Positions 8,569-16,712 of a stretch of 54,963 nucleotides of DNA are shown here, piece by piece. Below the pieces are notes generated by a model. It searched no databases. It saw only the letters and a program-made list of their open reading frames with translations, and was not told the origin of the DNA. The DNA lies in NCBI GenBank assembly GCA_937873035.1, contig CALMVA010000010.1:1-54963 (forward strand), written 5' to 3'. This DNA comes from an uncultured Sphingomonadaceae bacterium. GTDB taxonomy: Bacteria > Pseudomonadota > Alphaproteobacteria > Sphingomonadales > Sphingomonadaceae. The position numbers and the translations under genes were made by a program. How positions within the stretch are numbered: the first letter of the stretch is position 1; each line of letters opens with the position of its first letter.

Positions 8569-8979
8569 GTGACCGATCAGGAACGACATGAGAAATTGAA
8601 GCTGCTGGGGCAGGTCATCCGCTTCGGCATGGTCGGCCTGTTGCTGACCGTGCTTGTGGCGGCGGCCTATTGGGCTGTGGCCGAGTTTCTGCACATCGAC
8701 CCGATGGTATCGATGACACTGGTCTATCTGTTCTTCACCGGCCTTGGCTATATTCTCCACAGCCGCGTGAGCTTCAAAGACCATGGCACACGCGATCAGG
8801 CACATATTCGCACCGTCCGCTTTTTCATCACCAACACGATAGGCTTTCTGTCCAACCAGTTTTTCGTCTGGCTGCTCGTCAAGCAGATGGGCGGACCGAC
8901 CTGGTGGCCGGTCATCCCCATCATCTTCGTGACGCCGCTTTTGACCTTTACGCTCAACCGGCGCTGGGTTTTCGGCTGA
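8569..8979 (+). CDS. GtrA-family membrane protein
   Basis: The 136-residue protein has four hydrophobic segments and GtrA features: LGQVIRFGMVGLLLTVLVAA near the N-terminus, the charged loop HSRVSFKDHG, and the C-terminal PLLTFTLNRRWVFG. GtrA proteins are proposed to flip polyprenyl-phosphate-linked sugars made by an adjacent GT2 enzyme, and here a GT2 gene follows 59 bases later. A GTG start at 8569 gives the usual family length; the frame is open further upstream but overlaps the divergent gene. Confidence 0.85.
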   Translation: MTDQERHEKLKLLGQVIRFGMVGLLLTVLVAAAYWAVAEFLHIDPMVSMTLVYLFFTGLGYILHSRVSFKDHGTRDQAHIRTVRFFITNTIGFLSNQFFVWLLVKQMGGPTWWPVIPIIFVTPLLTFTLNRRWVFG

Positions 8980-9038
8980 ACATTTTGCTTCCGCCGGGCA
9001 TTTTGCTAACGACGGGCGCCCCAAGGATTTCAACAGTC

Positions 9039-10031
9039 ATGGACATGAGCAACACCCCCTCACCGATCCTTTCGGTCATCGTTCCCGTGAAGGACGAGGA
9101 AGTCGCCGTTCAGGCCTTTGTGTCGCGCGTGTCCGCCGTGATCGAAGGGCTGAAAGACGCGGCGGCAACCTCCTATGAAATCCTCTTCGTCGATGATGGC
9201 AGCACCGATGGCACCATGGCCGCTATCGCGGCAGCCCATCGTGACAATCCTCATGTCCGCGCAATCTCGCTCTCACGTAATTTCGGCAAGGAAGCCGCGC
9301 TTTCAGCGGGGCTTGACCATGCACGCGGTGCCGCCGTGGTGCCGATGGACGTTGACTTGCAAGATCCGCCGGAAGTGCTGGGCGAAATGATTGCCAAATG
9401 GCGCGCCGGGTTTGATACCGTCTATGGCGTGCGCAAGGATCGTGCGACCGACAGCCTGCCCAAGCGGCTTTCGGCAGACCTTTATTACAAGGCGCACAAT
9501 CTGCTCAGTTCAGACAAAATCCCCGATCACGCGGGCGACTTCCGCTTGCTCGACCGGCGCGTGGTCGAGGTGATCCGCACATTGCCGGAACGCAACCGCT
9601 TCATGAAAGGGCTGTTTGCCTGGGGCGGCTTCAAATCTGCTTCGGTTGAATATGTCCGCGCAGAACGCACGCTGGGCGAAACCAAGTTCCGCCCATGGAA
9701 GCTGTGGACATTGGCGCTGGATGGCATCACCTCTTCCTCCACCGTGCCCTTGCGCATCTGGACCTATGTCGGCGGGGGGATTGCGGCACTCTCTTTTCTC
9801 TACGCCTTCATCATCATCGCAAAGGTGCTCGTTTTCGGCATTGCGGTGCCGGGCTATGCCTCGCTGATGGTCGCCATCCTCTTCTTTGGTGGCCTGCAAC
9901 TGCTGTCGCTCGGCATCCTCGGTGAATATGTCGGCCGCATCATGGTCGAGGCCAAGCAGCGCCCCCTTTACATCGTCCGCGACACCATCGGCATGGCCGA
10001 GCCGGAAACCGCGCGCGCCAGCGGAAAGTGA
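9039..10031 (+). CDS. GT2 glycosyltransferase, polyprenyl-phosphate sugar synthase type
   Basis: The 330-residue protein has the GT-A domain first (LSVIVPVKDEE, nucleotide-binding FVDDGSTDGT, acceptor-site DVDLQDPPE, LSRNFGKEAALSAGLD) and two C-terminal membrane helices (about 245-270 and 280-300) ending in LGEYVGRIMVEAKQRPLYIV. This is the ArnC/GtrB/DPM1-like layout: a nucleotide sugar is joined to undecaprenyl phosphate at the cytoplasmic face. The ATG at 9039 is chosen because AAGGA lies 11 bases upstream. It sits between gtrA and a methyltransferase gene (6 bases apart), probably as one operon. The sugar is unknown. Confidence 0.9.
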   Translation: MDMSNTPSPILSVIVPVKDEEVAVQAFVSRVSAVIEGLKDAAATSYEILFVDDGSTDGTMAAIAAAHRDNPHVRAISLSRNFGKEAALSAGLDHARGAAVVPMDVDLQDPPEVLGEMIAKWRAGFDTVYGVRKDRATDSLPKRLSADLYYKAHNLLSSDKIPDHAGDFRLLDRRVVEVIRTLPERNRFMKGLFAWGGFKSASVEYVRAERTLGETKFRPWKLWTLALDGITSSSTVPLRIWTYVGGGIAALSFLYAFIIIAKVLVFGIAVPGYASLMVAILFFGGLQLLSLGILGEYVGRIMVEAKQRPLYIVRDTIGMAEPETARASGK

Positions 10032-10037
10032 CAAGAC

Positions 10038-10760
10038 ATGGATCGTGAAGTTTATGAACGCATGGCGCAGCATGACGCCAGCCACTGGTGGTATGTCGCG
10101 CGTCGCAAGATCCTGTCAGACCTCATCACGCGCGAGATCAAGCCGCCCAAGGGTGCAAGCATCCTCGAAATCGGCTGCGGCACGGGGCATAACTTCACCA
10201 TGCTCGGCAGCTTCGGCCATGTTGACGCCATCGAGATTGACGAAGGCGCGCGCGACGTGGCCCAAGGTCGCCTCGGCCGCCCGATCCTGACGGCGCCGCT
10301 CCCCGGCCTCGATGGCATTGCCGATGCGAGCTACGACATGATCGCACTGCTCGATGTGCTGGAACATATCGGTGAGGACGAAGCCTCGCTCGCCAGCATC
10401 CGCACGAAGCTGAAACCCGGCGGCAAGCTGCTGCTGACGGTGCCCGCCAATCCGTGGATGTGGAGCGCGCATGACCTCGCCCACCACCACCAGCGCCGCT
10501 ACACGATGGCGAGCCTGGAGGCGGTTGTGCGCAAGGCTGGCCTCAAGGTTGAGTTGATGAGCCACTTCAACAGCCTGCTCTTCCCCGTGGCCGCTGTGAT
10601 GCGGCTGATTGGCAAGGCAACGGGCAAGACCGAGAGCGACGACAAGATGCCCTCAGGCGGCGTCAACGCGATCCTTGAGCGCGTTTTCCGCATCGAGCGT
10701 CATCTGGTTGGCCGCGTGCCGCTGCCCGCAGGCGTCTCTATCGTCGCGATTCTTTCGTGA
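10038..10760 (+). CDS. class I SAM-dependent methyltransferase
   Basis: The 240-residue protein has the SAM-binding motif I ILEIGCGTGHNF (about residues 42-53), an acidic residue after strand 2 (AIEID), and the motif IALLDVLEHIGED followed by LKPGGKLLLTVPANPWMWS, typical of small-molecule methyltransferases. The N-terminus HDASHWWYVARRKIL is common in methyltransferases of glycan and lipid clusters. It lies 6 bases after the GT2 gene, so it may modify the lipid-linked sugar or its product. It overlaps the convergent membrane-protein gene by 23 bases. Confidence 0.85.
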   Translation: MDREVYERMAQHDASHWWYVARRKILSDLITREIKPPKGASILEIGCGTGHNFTMLGSFGHVDAIEIDEGARDVAQGRLGRPILTAPLPGLDGIADASYDMIALLDVLEHIGEDEASLASIRTKLKPGGKLLLTVPANPWMWSAHDLAHHHQRRYTMASLEAVVRKAGLKVELMSHFNSLLFPVAAVMRLIGKATGKTESDDKMPSGGVNAILERVFRIERHLVGRVPLPAGVSIVAILS

Positions 10761-12270
10761 CGACGCGATAGAGCGCGCTGCGGCCCTTGTGCCACACGCG
10801 CTCCAGACCCGTCAGATCAACCGGCCCGGCGGGCTGCTGGATCACCCAGACATAGTCAAAGGCATCGCGCGGGAAGCTGGCGATGGCGCGCGGCAGCGCC
10901 ATGCGCTCCGCCCGCTCGCAGCGCGGTTCCACCACGAATTGCGAGGGATCGGCCACGAAAGCCCCACCCTGCGGGTAGTGCACCGTGATGAGCTGCGCGC
11001 CTTCTGCCTGCCACTGGTCATTGGCAAAGGCGCGGCGGCGGACAAGCGCGATGCTCGGCAGATGGTCAAGCCGGTGGACGCCCCAGCCCTGCGCGCAGGG
11101 CCGCCCGACAAAGCTCACGAGCCGCGCCCCTTGCGGCACGAAACGAAGCGCATCCAGCTCTGCGCGATAGCTGGTGTCATATTCCACCATACTCAGCGTC
11201 GTGCCAGCGATACGAATGGCAAAAAAGCCAAGCCCAAAAACCGCAATCCAGCCTTGTGACGGCGCACCGATGGCAAGCAGCGCCGTCGCCAACGCAAAGG
11301 GCGCCAACCGCATATCGGCATAGGCCGAACCGATCAGTGCGTGCGGCATGAGGATGAAGAGCAGCCCGAACAGCCCAGCGGCAATAACAAGCACCAGCCC
11401 CTGGGGGCGCGTCCGCCGAAGCGCCCAGAGGGCGACGCTGACGAGAAGGATGGCCAGCAGCGCCACCACGCTCGCCACATCGAAAACCTCCCAGCGGTCG
11501 CGCAGGATGCTCGCAACCCAGCGCGACTTCAAATCCCAGCGGAACCATGTGTGTGCAAAGGGTTGCCCGCCAGCCCCGCCGCCTGAGAATTTCAACAGCA
11601 TCGGCACAAGCGGTGGCAACAGGCAGGCGCAATTAAGTGCCGCGCCCCAAAGCGCGGGCACCCCTTTCCGCAGATCAAATTGCCGCACAAGCTCTGCGCT
11701 GGCGGCGAGAACGCACAGCGATGCCCAGCCGTAGATATGTGCGGTCCAGAGCAGCAGCGACACCCCCGAAAACAACACAAAGCGCATCCACAGCATCCCG
11801 CGCCGGGCGAGGTTCAGCCATAGGGCAAAGGCAAGGAAGGCCAGCGCCATTGACAGCGCAAAATTCACAAAGCCCCAGAGAAAGGGGTAGGACCAGGCGA
11901 GCGGAAGCGCGAAATACGTCGTTGGCGGAATACGCCCATGAACCTCGCGTGCGACGGCCAGAAAGCCCGCTGCCGTGAGCATCGGGATAAGGATCCCCAC
12001 CGCTTTTGCAGCGCCTTCAACGCCCAGCCATGGCCCCGCCACCTGCACGGTCAGGTCAACGCCCAGATTGCCAATCCAGTGCCATTCAAACGCATACCAG
12101 CGGGATAAATCTGCCGAGCGCCCGGCATCAAGCTGCACGAAATAGCGCCCCATATGCCCCGGCAGGTCGGTGAGCGGCGGAATGGAGGGCAGCCAGAGCG
12201 GAAGCCCGGCGACAAGGACGGCGAGCGCGATCAGCGCGCGATGCTCCCACCAGGGCCGGGTTTCGGTCAT
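10738..12270 (-). CDS. polytopic membrane protein of unknown function
   Basis: The protein has about 510 residues, roughly ten hydrophobic segments and a C-terminal soluble part of about 120 residues. After TM1 comes PSIPPLTDLPGHMGRYFVQL, an acidic D-L-P-x-H motif in the first loop resembling the position of the catalytic Asp in GT-C glycosyltransferases, but no named family signature is certain. The start at 12270 (MTETRPWWEH) gives a normal short tail before TM1; an in-frame ATG at 12327 is also possible. It is convergent with the methyltransferase gene and close to the divergent GT39 gene. It may be a further glycan or lipid-sugar enzyme of this block. Confidence 0.6.
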   Translation of the reverse strand: MTETRPWWEHRALIALAVLVAGLPLWLPSIPPLTDLPGHMGRYFVQLDAGRSADLSRWYAFEWHWIGNLGVDLTVQVAGPWLGVEGAAKAVGILIPMLTAAGFLAVAREVHGRIPPTTYFALPLAWSYPFLWGFVNFALSMALAFLAFALWLNLARRGMLWMRFVLFSGVSLLLWTAHIYGWASLCVLAASAELVRQFDLRKGVPALWGAALNCACLLPPLVPMLLKFSGGGAGGQPFAHTWFRWDLKSRWVASILRDRWEVFDVASVVALLAILLVSVALWALRRTRPQGLVLVIAAGLFGLLFILMPHALIGSAYADMRLAPFALATALLAIGAPSQGWIAVFGLGFFAIRIAGTTLSMVEYDTSYRAELDALRFVPQGARLVSFVGRPCAQGWGVHRLDHLPSIALVRRRAFANDQWQAEGAQLITVHYPQGGAFVADPSQFVVEPRCERAERMALPRAIASFPRDAFDYVWVIQQPAGPVDLTGLERVWHKGRSALYRVVTKESRR

Positions 12271-12345
12271 CCCCTGCTCATAGCGCCTCGCTCCATCCGC
12301 GCAATCGAGGCTTGCAACGCGGGGCATGGCAGGTAGGACAGCGCC

Positions 12346-13896
12346 ATGTCGGGGGAAAATTCTGCCAGTCTAAACCGGATGATCCTCGGTGCCGCCGGGC
12401 TGGCGCTCGCGGCTGGGTTGATCCTGCGCTTCGGCAATCTTCTGGGTAATTCTCTATGGCTCGATGAGGCCTATACCGCCTTTGCTGCCGAACACGGGCT
12501 GCACTTCATCTGGAGCGTAACCCCGTCTTACGAAGTGCATCCGCCGCTTTATTATTCTCTGGCAAGCCTGTGGGTGCAGATGTTCGGCACCACGCTTGCC
12601 GCCTATCGCGCACTTGGCGTGCTGGCCGGGGTGCTTACGCTGCCTGTGCTCTGGTGCATCGGGCGAGTCCTGGCGGAGCGCACTGGCGACACCTCTTTGC
12701 GCCTGCCTGCAACGCTCGCAGCCTTCGGGTCCGTCTCTCCCATGCTTGCCCAAATGGCGCGCGAAGTGCGGCCCTATCCGCTCATCATCCTCGTCTATGC
12801 GCTTGGGCTGTTGCTCGTGCTGCAACTGGCGCAGGGGCGGCGCGGCTGGCGAACCGCGCTTTATCTCGCCTGCCTCGCGCTCCTCTTGTGGCTGCACACG
12901 CTGGGGGCGCTCTTTGCAGGATCGCTCGCGCTCGCGCTGCTCATTCTGACATGGCGGCCGGAATGGCGCGCGCGCGACTGGGCGCGCTTTGCTGGGCTGC
13001 ATATTTTGGCGGGCCTGCTCTGGGCGCCCGCCGTTGCGATCCTCATCTATCAGGCAAGCGCGTGGGTTGCCTCGACATGGCTTGGCTTCAACTTCGCGCA
13101 ACTGCCGCGCGCGCTCGCCACCACCTACGGCGTGCCGGGCTGGTTTACGGCCCTGTTTGGCGTGGCGCTTATTGTTGTGGGCACACACAGCCTGCGGCGC
13201 GATACACGGCTTGCAGCGGCATTGCTGGTGGCAGCCTTTCTGCCCGCGCTGGCGGCGGTATTCGCCTCAGTCATGATTTCGCCCGTGTTCATTCCGCGCG
13301 CGTTGAGCGCCGTCACAATCCCCGCACTCGCGCTCGCGGCAGTTGGAGCGCAAGCCTTGTTCTCCCGCGCCTCACCGCTTGCACGCAGCCTGCCGCTCGT
13401 TTTTGCGCTGGCGCTGGCTGTCTCTGCCTCGGCACTCGTCACGCGGCAGCGCGAGCAGGATTGGTATGTGGCGCTGGCCCGCCTCAAGACAGCAATAAAG
13501 CCGGGCGATGTGATCCTCGCTTACCCCAATGAAAGCGCATTACCGCTGCGCTATGCCGCACGCGACAAGGGGCTGGCACCCATTATTCGTGCGCTGCCGG
13601 TGGAAGTGCCCGCCCCGCCCGAAAGCGGCCCGCACCCCACGGGCACGCGCGGTGTGGTTTCAATCTCAAAGGAAGCGATGCGCACCATTGCGCATGAGCC
13701 CGGCGTCACCGCCGCACCAACGGTCTGGCTCATCCAGATCAACGGGCAGATGTTTGATCCGGCGGATGATTTCGGTCGGGCATTAAGCGAAGGCCGCGCC
13801 GTGCGTGTCGATTGGAAAACCATCGACACGCGCGTGCGCGGCTTTGCGCGGATCAGAGGCCGCGACGGCCCAGCAGGCGAAGCCGCAGCGCGTTGA
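12346..13896 (+). CDS. GT39/ArnT-like glycosyltransferase
   Basis: The 516-residue polytopic protein has the hallmark of the family in its first periplasmic loop: [16 protein letters not shown] (Asp-Glu pair) followed by [17 protein letters not shown] and [11 protein letters not shown]. This is the PMT/ArnT-type GT-C arrangement, which uses polyprenyl-phosphate sugars to modify lipid A, protein or polysaccharide at the periplasmic face. About ten membrane segments precede a soluble C-terminal domain (about residues 370-516). With the nearby GT2 and GtrA it would complete a make-flip-transfer route. It overlaps the convergent argG by 44 bases, so the two transcripts are antisense at their ends. 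Confidence 0.8.
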   Translation: MSGENSASLNRMILGAAGLALAAGLILRFGNLLGNSLWLDEAYTAFAAEHGLHFIWSVTPSYEVHPPLYYSLASLWVQMFGTTLAAYRALGVLAGVLTLPVLWCIGRVLAERTGDTSLRLPATLAAFGSVSPMLAQMAREVRPYPLIILVYALGLLLVLQLAQGRRGWRTALYLACLALLLWLHTLGALFAGSLALALLILTWRPEWRARDWARFAGLHILAGLLWAPAVAILIYQASAWVASTWLGFNFAQLPRALATTYGVPGWFTALFGVALIVVGTHSLRRDTRLAAALLVAAFLPALAAVFASVMISPVFIPRALSAVTIPALALAAVGAQALFSRASPLARSLPLVFALALAVSASALVTRQREQDWYVALARLKTAIKPGDVILAYPNESALPLRYAARDKGLAPIIRALPVEVPAPPESGPHPTGTRGVVSISKEAMRTIAHEPGVTAAPTVWLIQINGQMFDPADDFGRALSEGRAVRVDWKTIDTRVRGFARIRGRDGPAGEAAAR

Positions 13897-15082
13897 GCTT
13901 GATGAAGCCCTGCGCGTCGCGCTGGTCATAAGCGCCCGCATCATCCTCAAAGGTGACGATCTTTTCGGAATAGAGCGAGTTGGGCGACTTGCGGCCCACG
14001 ATATGCACGCCGCCCTTGTAGAGCTTGAGGCGAACCGTGCCTGACACGTGCTGCTGGCTGTGGTCGATGGCGGCCTGAAGCATTTCGCGCTCAGGCGAGA
14101 ACCAGAAGCCATTGTACAGCAACTCGGCATATTCGGGCATCAGCTTGTCCTTGAGGTGCGCCGCCCCCCGGTCCAGCGTGATCTGCTCGATGCCGCGATG
14201 CGCCAGGTGCAGGATCGTGCCGCCCGGCGTTTCATACATACCGCGTGACTTCATGCCGACGAAACGGTTCTCGACGAGGTCAAGGCGGCCAATTCCGTGC
14301 AGCTTGCCATAGTCATTAAGCTTGGCGAGCAGCGTGGCTGGCGACAGACCGACGCCGTTGATCGCAACCGCATCGCCGCGTTCGAAATCAACGGTGATAT
14401 ATTCGGGCGTGTCAGGCGCGGTTTCAGGATTGTCGGTGCGCGAATAGACATAGTCCGGCACTTCTTCCCACGGATCTTCCAGCACCTTGCCCTCAGACGA
14501 GGTGTGCAAGAGGTTAGCATCGGTCGAGAACGGGCTTTCACCGCGCTTGTCCTTGGGGATCATGATCTGGTGCTGCTCGGCAAACTCGATAAGCCGCGTG
14601 CGGCTCGTCAAATCCCATTCGCGCCACGGTGCAATCACCTTGATGTCCGGGTTGAGCGCATAATAGCCCAGCTCGAAGCGAACCTGATCGTTGCCCTTGC
14701 CCGTCGCACCATGGCTCACGGCGTCGGCATTGACCTTTTTGGCAATCTCGATTTGCTTCTTGGCGATCAGCGGACGCGCAATAGACGTGCCGAGAAGATA
14801 CAGCCCTTCATAAAGCGCGTTGGCGCGCATCATCGGGAAGACATAGTCCTTCACGAACTCCTCGCGAACATCTTCGATGAAGATGTGCTCTTCCTTGACG
14901 CCAGCCTGACGGGCCTTCTGGCGGGCAGGCTCGATTTCTTCACCCTGACCAAGGTCGGCAGTGAAGGTGACAACCTCGCAATTATAGGTCTGCTGGAGCC
15001 ACTTCAGGATCACGCTGGTATCCAGCCCGCCCGAATAGGCAAGGACGACGCGGTTGATGTCGGAACGGGAGGTGTCGGTCAT
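13853..15082 (-). CDS. argG: argininosuccinate synthase
   Basis: The 409-residue protein joins citrulline and aspartate using ATP in arginine synthesis. The N-terminal ATP pyrophosphatase P-loop [15 protein letters not shown], the [14 protein letters not shown] citrulline/aspartate site and the C-terminal [11 protein letters not shown] and [11 protein letters not shown] are all present, and the length is normal. The start at 15082 ([19 protein letters not shown]) has AGGAAG upstream. No other arg gene is near. It lies downstream of the flagellin gene on the same strand but is separated by a strong terminator. Confidence 0.98.
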   Translation of the reverse strand: MTDTSRSDINRVVLAYSGGLDTSVILKWLQQTYNCEVVTFTADLGQGEEIEPARQKARQAGVKEEHIFIEDVREEFVKDYVFPMMRANALYEGLYLLGTSIARPLIAKKQIEIAKKVNADAVSHGATGKGNDQVRFELGYYALNPDIKVIAPWREWDLTSRTRLIEFAEQHQIMIPKDKRGESPFSTDANLLHTSSEGKVLEDPWEEVPDYVYSRTDNPETAPDTPEYITVDFERGDAVAINGVGLSPATLLAKLNDYGKLHGIGRLDLVENRFVGMKSRGMYETPGGTILHLAHRGIEQITLDRGAAHLKDKLMPEYAELLYNGFWFSPEREMLQAAIDHSQQHVSGTVRLKLYKGGVHIVGRKSPNSLYSEKIVTFEDDAGAYDQRDAQGFIKLNALRLRLLGRRGL

Positions 15083-15170
15083 GTTGGCTGGCTCTTCCTG
15101 TTGGCCCAAAACTCGCGTGCGCGCCTATGCTTTATGGCAGCGGAAAGCAACCTTGCGCACGCGCTATTCC

Positions 15171-15207
15171 CAAAAACAGGAAACCCCGCGGAGTTGCTTC
15201 CGCGGGG
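15171..15207 (-). terminator. Rho-independent terminator of the flagellin gene
   Basis: On the minus strand, CCCCGCGGA, a 6-base loop and TCCGCGGGG form a perfect 9-bp GC-rich stem followed by TTTCCTGTTTTTG. It separates flagellin from argG. Confidence 0.85.
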
Positions 15208-15303
15208 TCCATCTTGGCGTCTTTGATGACGCGGTATATCGGGTGACGGCCTCCGGCAGGTGGGGGTGCCAGAGGCCGTCCCGTCAATCCCGGGGTCGCG
15301 GGA

Positions 15304-16116
15304 TTAGCGGAGCAGGTTGAGCACGCCCTGCTGGCTCTGGTTGGCCTGAGCGAGCATGGCCGTCGATGCCTGAGCAAGGATCTGGGCCGAGGCGAGCTTG
15401 GTGGTTTCAACCGAGAAGTCAGCGTCTTCAATGCGCGACTTCGATTCCGACAGGTTCGTCACGCTCGACGTCAGATTGTTGACGGTCGAGTCGAGACGGT
15501 TCTGCACGGCACCAAGCGAAGCACGCGAGTCTGCAACGGTGTTGATCGCAGCGTCGATCGTGGTGAGCGCGTCCGAAGCGCCAGCAGCATCCGAAATATC
15601 GAGCGCGTCAACGCCCAGACCTGCGGCCTGAAGATCGGCGATGGTGATGTTGACCGACTGGCCAGCATCGACGCCCGTCTGAATGTCGAGGTCCGCCGAA
15701 CCGTCAAGCAGCGTCGTGCCGTTGAAGTCGGTGCGCGTTGCAATGTCGTCAATCTGCGCCGTCAGCGCGGTAAATTCTGCATGAAGCGCGGTGCGGTCAG
15801 AGTCTGCCGCCGTGCCGCTCGAAGCCTGAACGGCCAGTTCACGCATACGGACAAGAATGTTCGAAACTTCGCCCATCGCGCCTTCAGCGGTCTGCGCCAG
15901 CGAGATGCCGTCGTTCGAGTTGCGGATGGCCTGGTTCAAACCACGGACCTTGGCGTCCATGCGGGTCGCAATAGCAAGACCGGCGGCGTCGTCCTTGGCG
16001 CTGTTGATGCGCTTGCCGCTCGACAGGCGCTGCATGGCCGTATCCAGCGAATTGGTGGCGAGACGGCCGACATTGTGGGCACGCAGTGCGCTGACGTTGG
16101 TGTTGATGACAGTCAT
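15304..16116 (-). CDS. fliC: flagellin, short form
   Basis: The 270-residue flagellin has conserved ends: [20 protein letters not shown] with [20 protein letters not shown] at the N-terminus, and [20 protein letters not shown] with [14 protein letters not shown] at the C-terminus. These form the coiled-coil D0/D1 core of the filament. The centre is only about 90 residues, so the surface domains D2/D3 are essentially absent. The start at 16116 has GGAAGGA upstream. The gene diverges from the fliE operon and has its own sigma-28-type promoter. Only one flagellin gene is in the window. The Ser/Thr-containing central part could be glycosylated, but that is inference. Confidence 0.97.
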   Translation of the reverse strand: MTVINTNVSALRAHNVGRLATNSLDTAMQRLSSGKRINSAKDDAAGLAIATRMDAKVRGLNQAIRNSNDGISLAQTAEGAMGEVSNILVRMRELAVQASSGTAADSDRTALHAEFTALTAQIDDIATRTDFNGTTLLDGSADLDIQTGVDAGQSVNITIADLQAAGLGVDALDISDAAGASDALTTIDAAINTVADSRASLGAVQNRLDSTVNNLTSSVTNLSESKSRIEDADFSVETTKLASAQILAQASTAMLAQANQSQQGVLNLLR

Positions 16117-16167
16117 GTTGGTTCCTTCCTCATATGACCGTCGGGGCATCGAGCGGTCACAGGCCAG

Positions 16168-16194
16168 TTAACGGCGATGACCTCGATCAGTTTA
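16168..16194 (-). promoter_or_regulatory. sigma-28 (FliA)-type promoter of flagellin
   Basis: The minus strand reads TAAA, 15 bases, GCCGTTAA, matching the sigma-28 consensus TAAA-N15-GCCGATAA at all but one base. It lies about 50 bases upstream of the flagellin start codon. This places the gene in the late, FliA/FlgM-controlled class. Confidence 0.8.
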
Positions 16195-16261
16195 AATCAC
16201 CTCCTGTCGATTTTCTGACATCAGATCGAAAATATAAACATTTCCAGTGCCTTGAAGATAT

Positions 16262-16276
16262 TGGCACGGCCCTTGC
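16262..16276 (+). promoter_or_regulatory. sigma-54 (RpoN) promoter of the fliE operon
   Basis: TGGCAC-GGCCC-TTGC exactly matches the -24/-12 consensus TGGCAC-N5-TTGC and is followed by T. It is 76 bases upstream of fliE and facing it. An enhancer-binding activator of the FlbD/FleQ type would be needed and is not in this window. Confidence 0.85.
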
Positions 16277-16352
16277 TCTAGCTTTCGCGGGTCCGTGTGG
16301 GCCGCTGAACACCGCTGAAAAACAACCAAAGCACAAGGGCGAAACGAAGGCC

Positions 16353-16709
16353 ATGACGAGTATTGACCCAGGTCGGCTGCTGCAAATGCGGTCTGCGATC
16401 CTGAACCAGAACTCGGCGCTCCAGCGCGCCGCCGGCCATGATGCCGCCGGCGCAGCAGGCGGCGTTGGCAAAAGCAATGGCGCGCAGGGCGGTGGCTTTG
16501 GCGCAACGATGGTTGATGCGCTCAAGGCGGTGAACGAGCAACAGGCAACCGCCAACACCATCACCGACGCCTATGAGCGCGGCCAGACGAGCGATCTCGT
16601 GCAGGTGATGGTTGAACGTCAAAAGGCGTCGGTCGGCTTTGAAGCGACCCTTCAGGTCCGCAACAAGCTGCTCTCTGCGTATCGCGACATCATGAATATG
16701 CCGGTGTAA
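16353..16709 (+). CDS. fliE: flagellar hook-basal body protein FliE
   Basis: The 118-residue protein carries the FliE C-terminal signature: FGATMVDALKAVNEQQATAN, then DLVQVMVERQKASVGFEATL and QVRNKLLSAYRDIMNMPV. FliE joins the MS ring to the rod and is the first rod-type export substrate. The N-terminal 50 residues are a flexible Gly/Ala-rich stretch. The ATG at 16353 follows GAAACGAAGG and leaves room for the sigma-54 promoter. It is the first gene of the long fli operon, 3 bases before fliF. Confidence 0.96.
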   Translation: MTSIDPGRLLQMRSAILNQNSALQRAAGHDAAGAAGGVGKSNGAQGGGFGATMVDALKAVNEQQATANTITDAYERGQTSDLVQVMVERQKASVGFEATLQVRNKLLSAYRDIMNMPV

Positions 16710-16712
16710 CCC

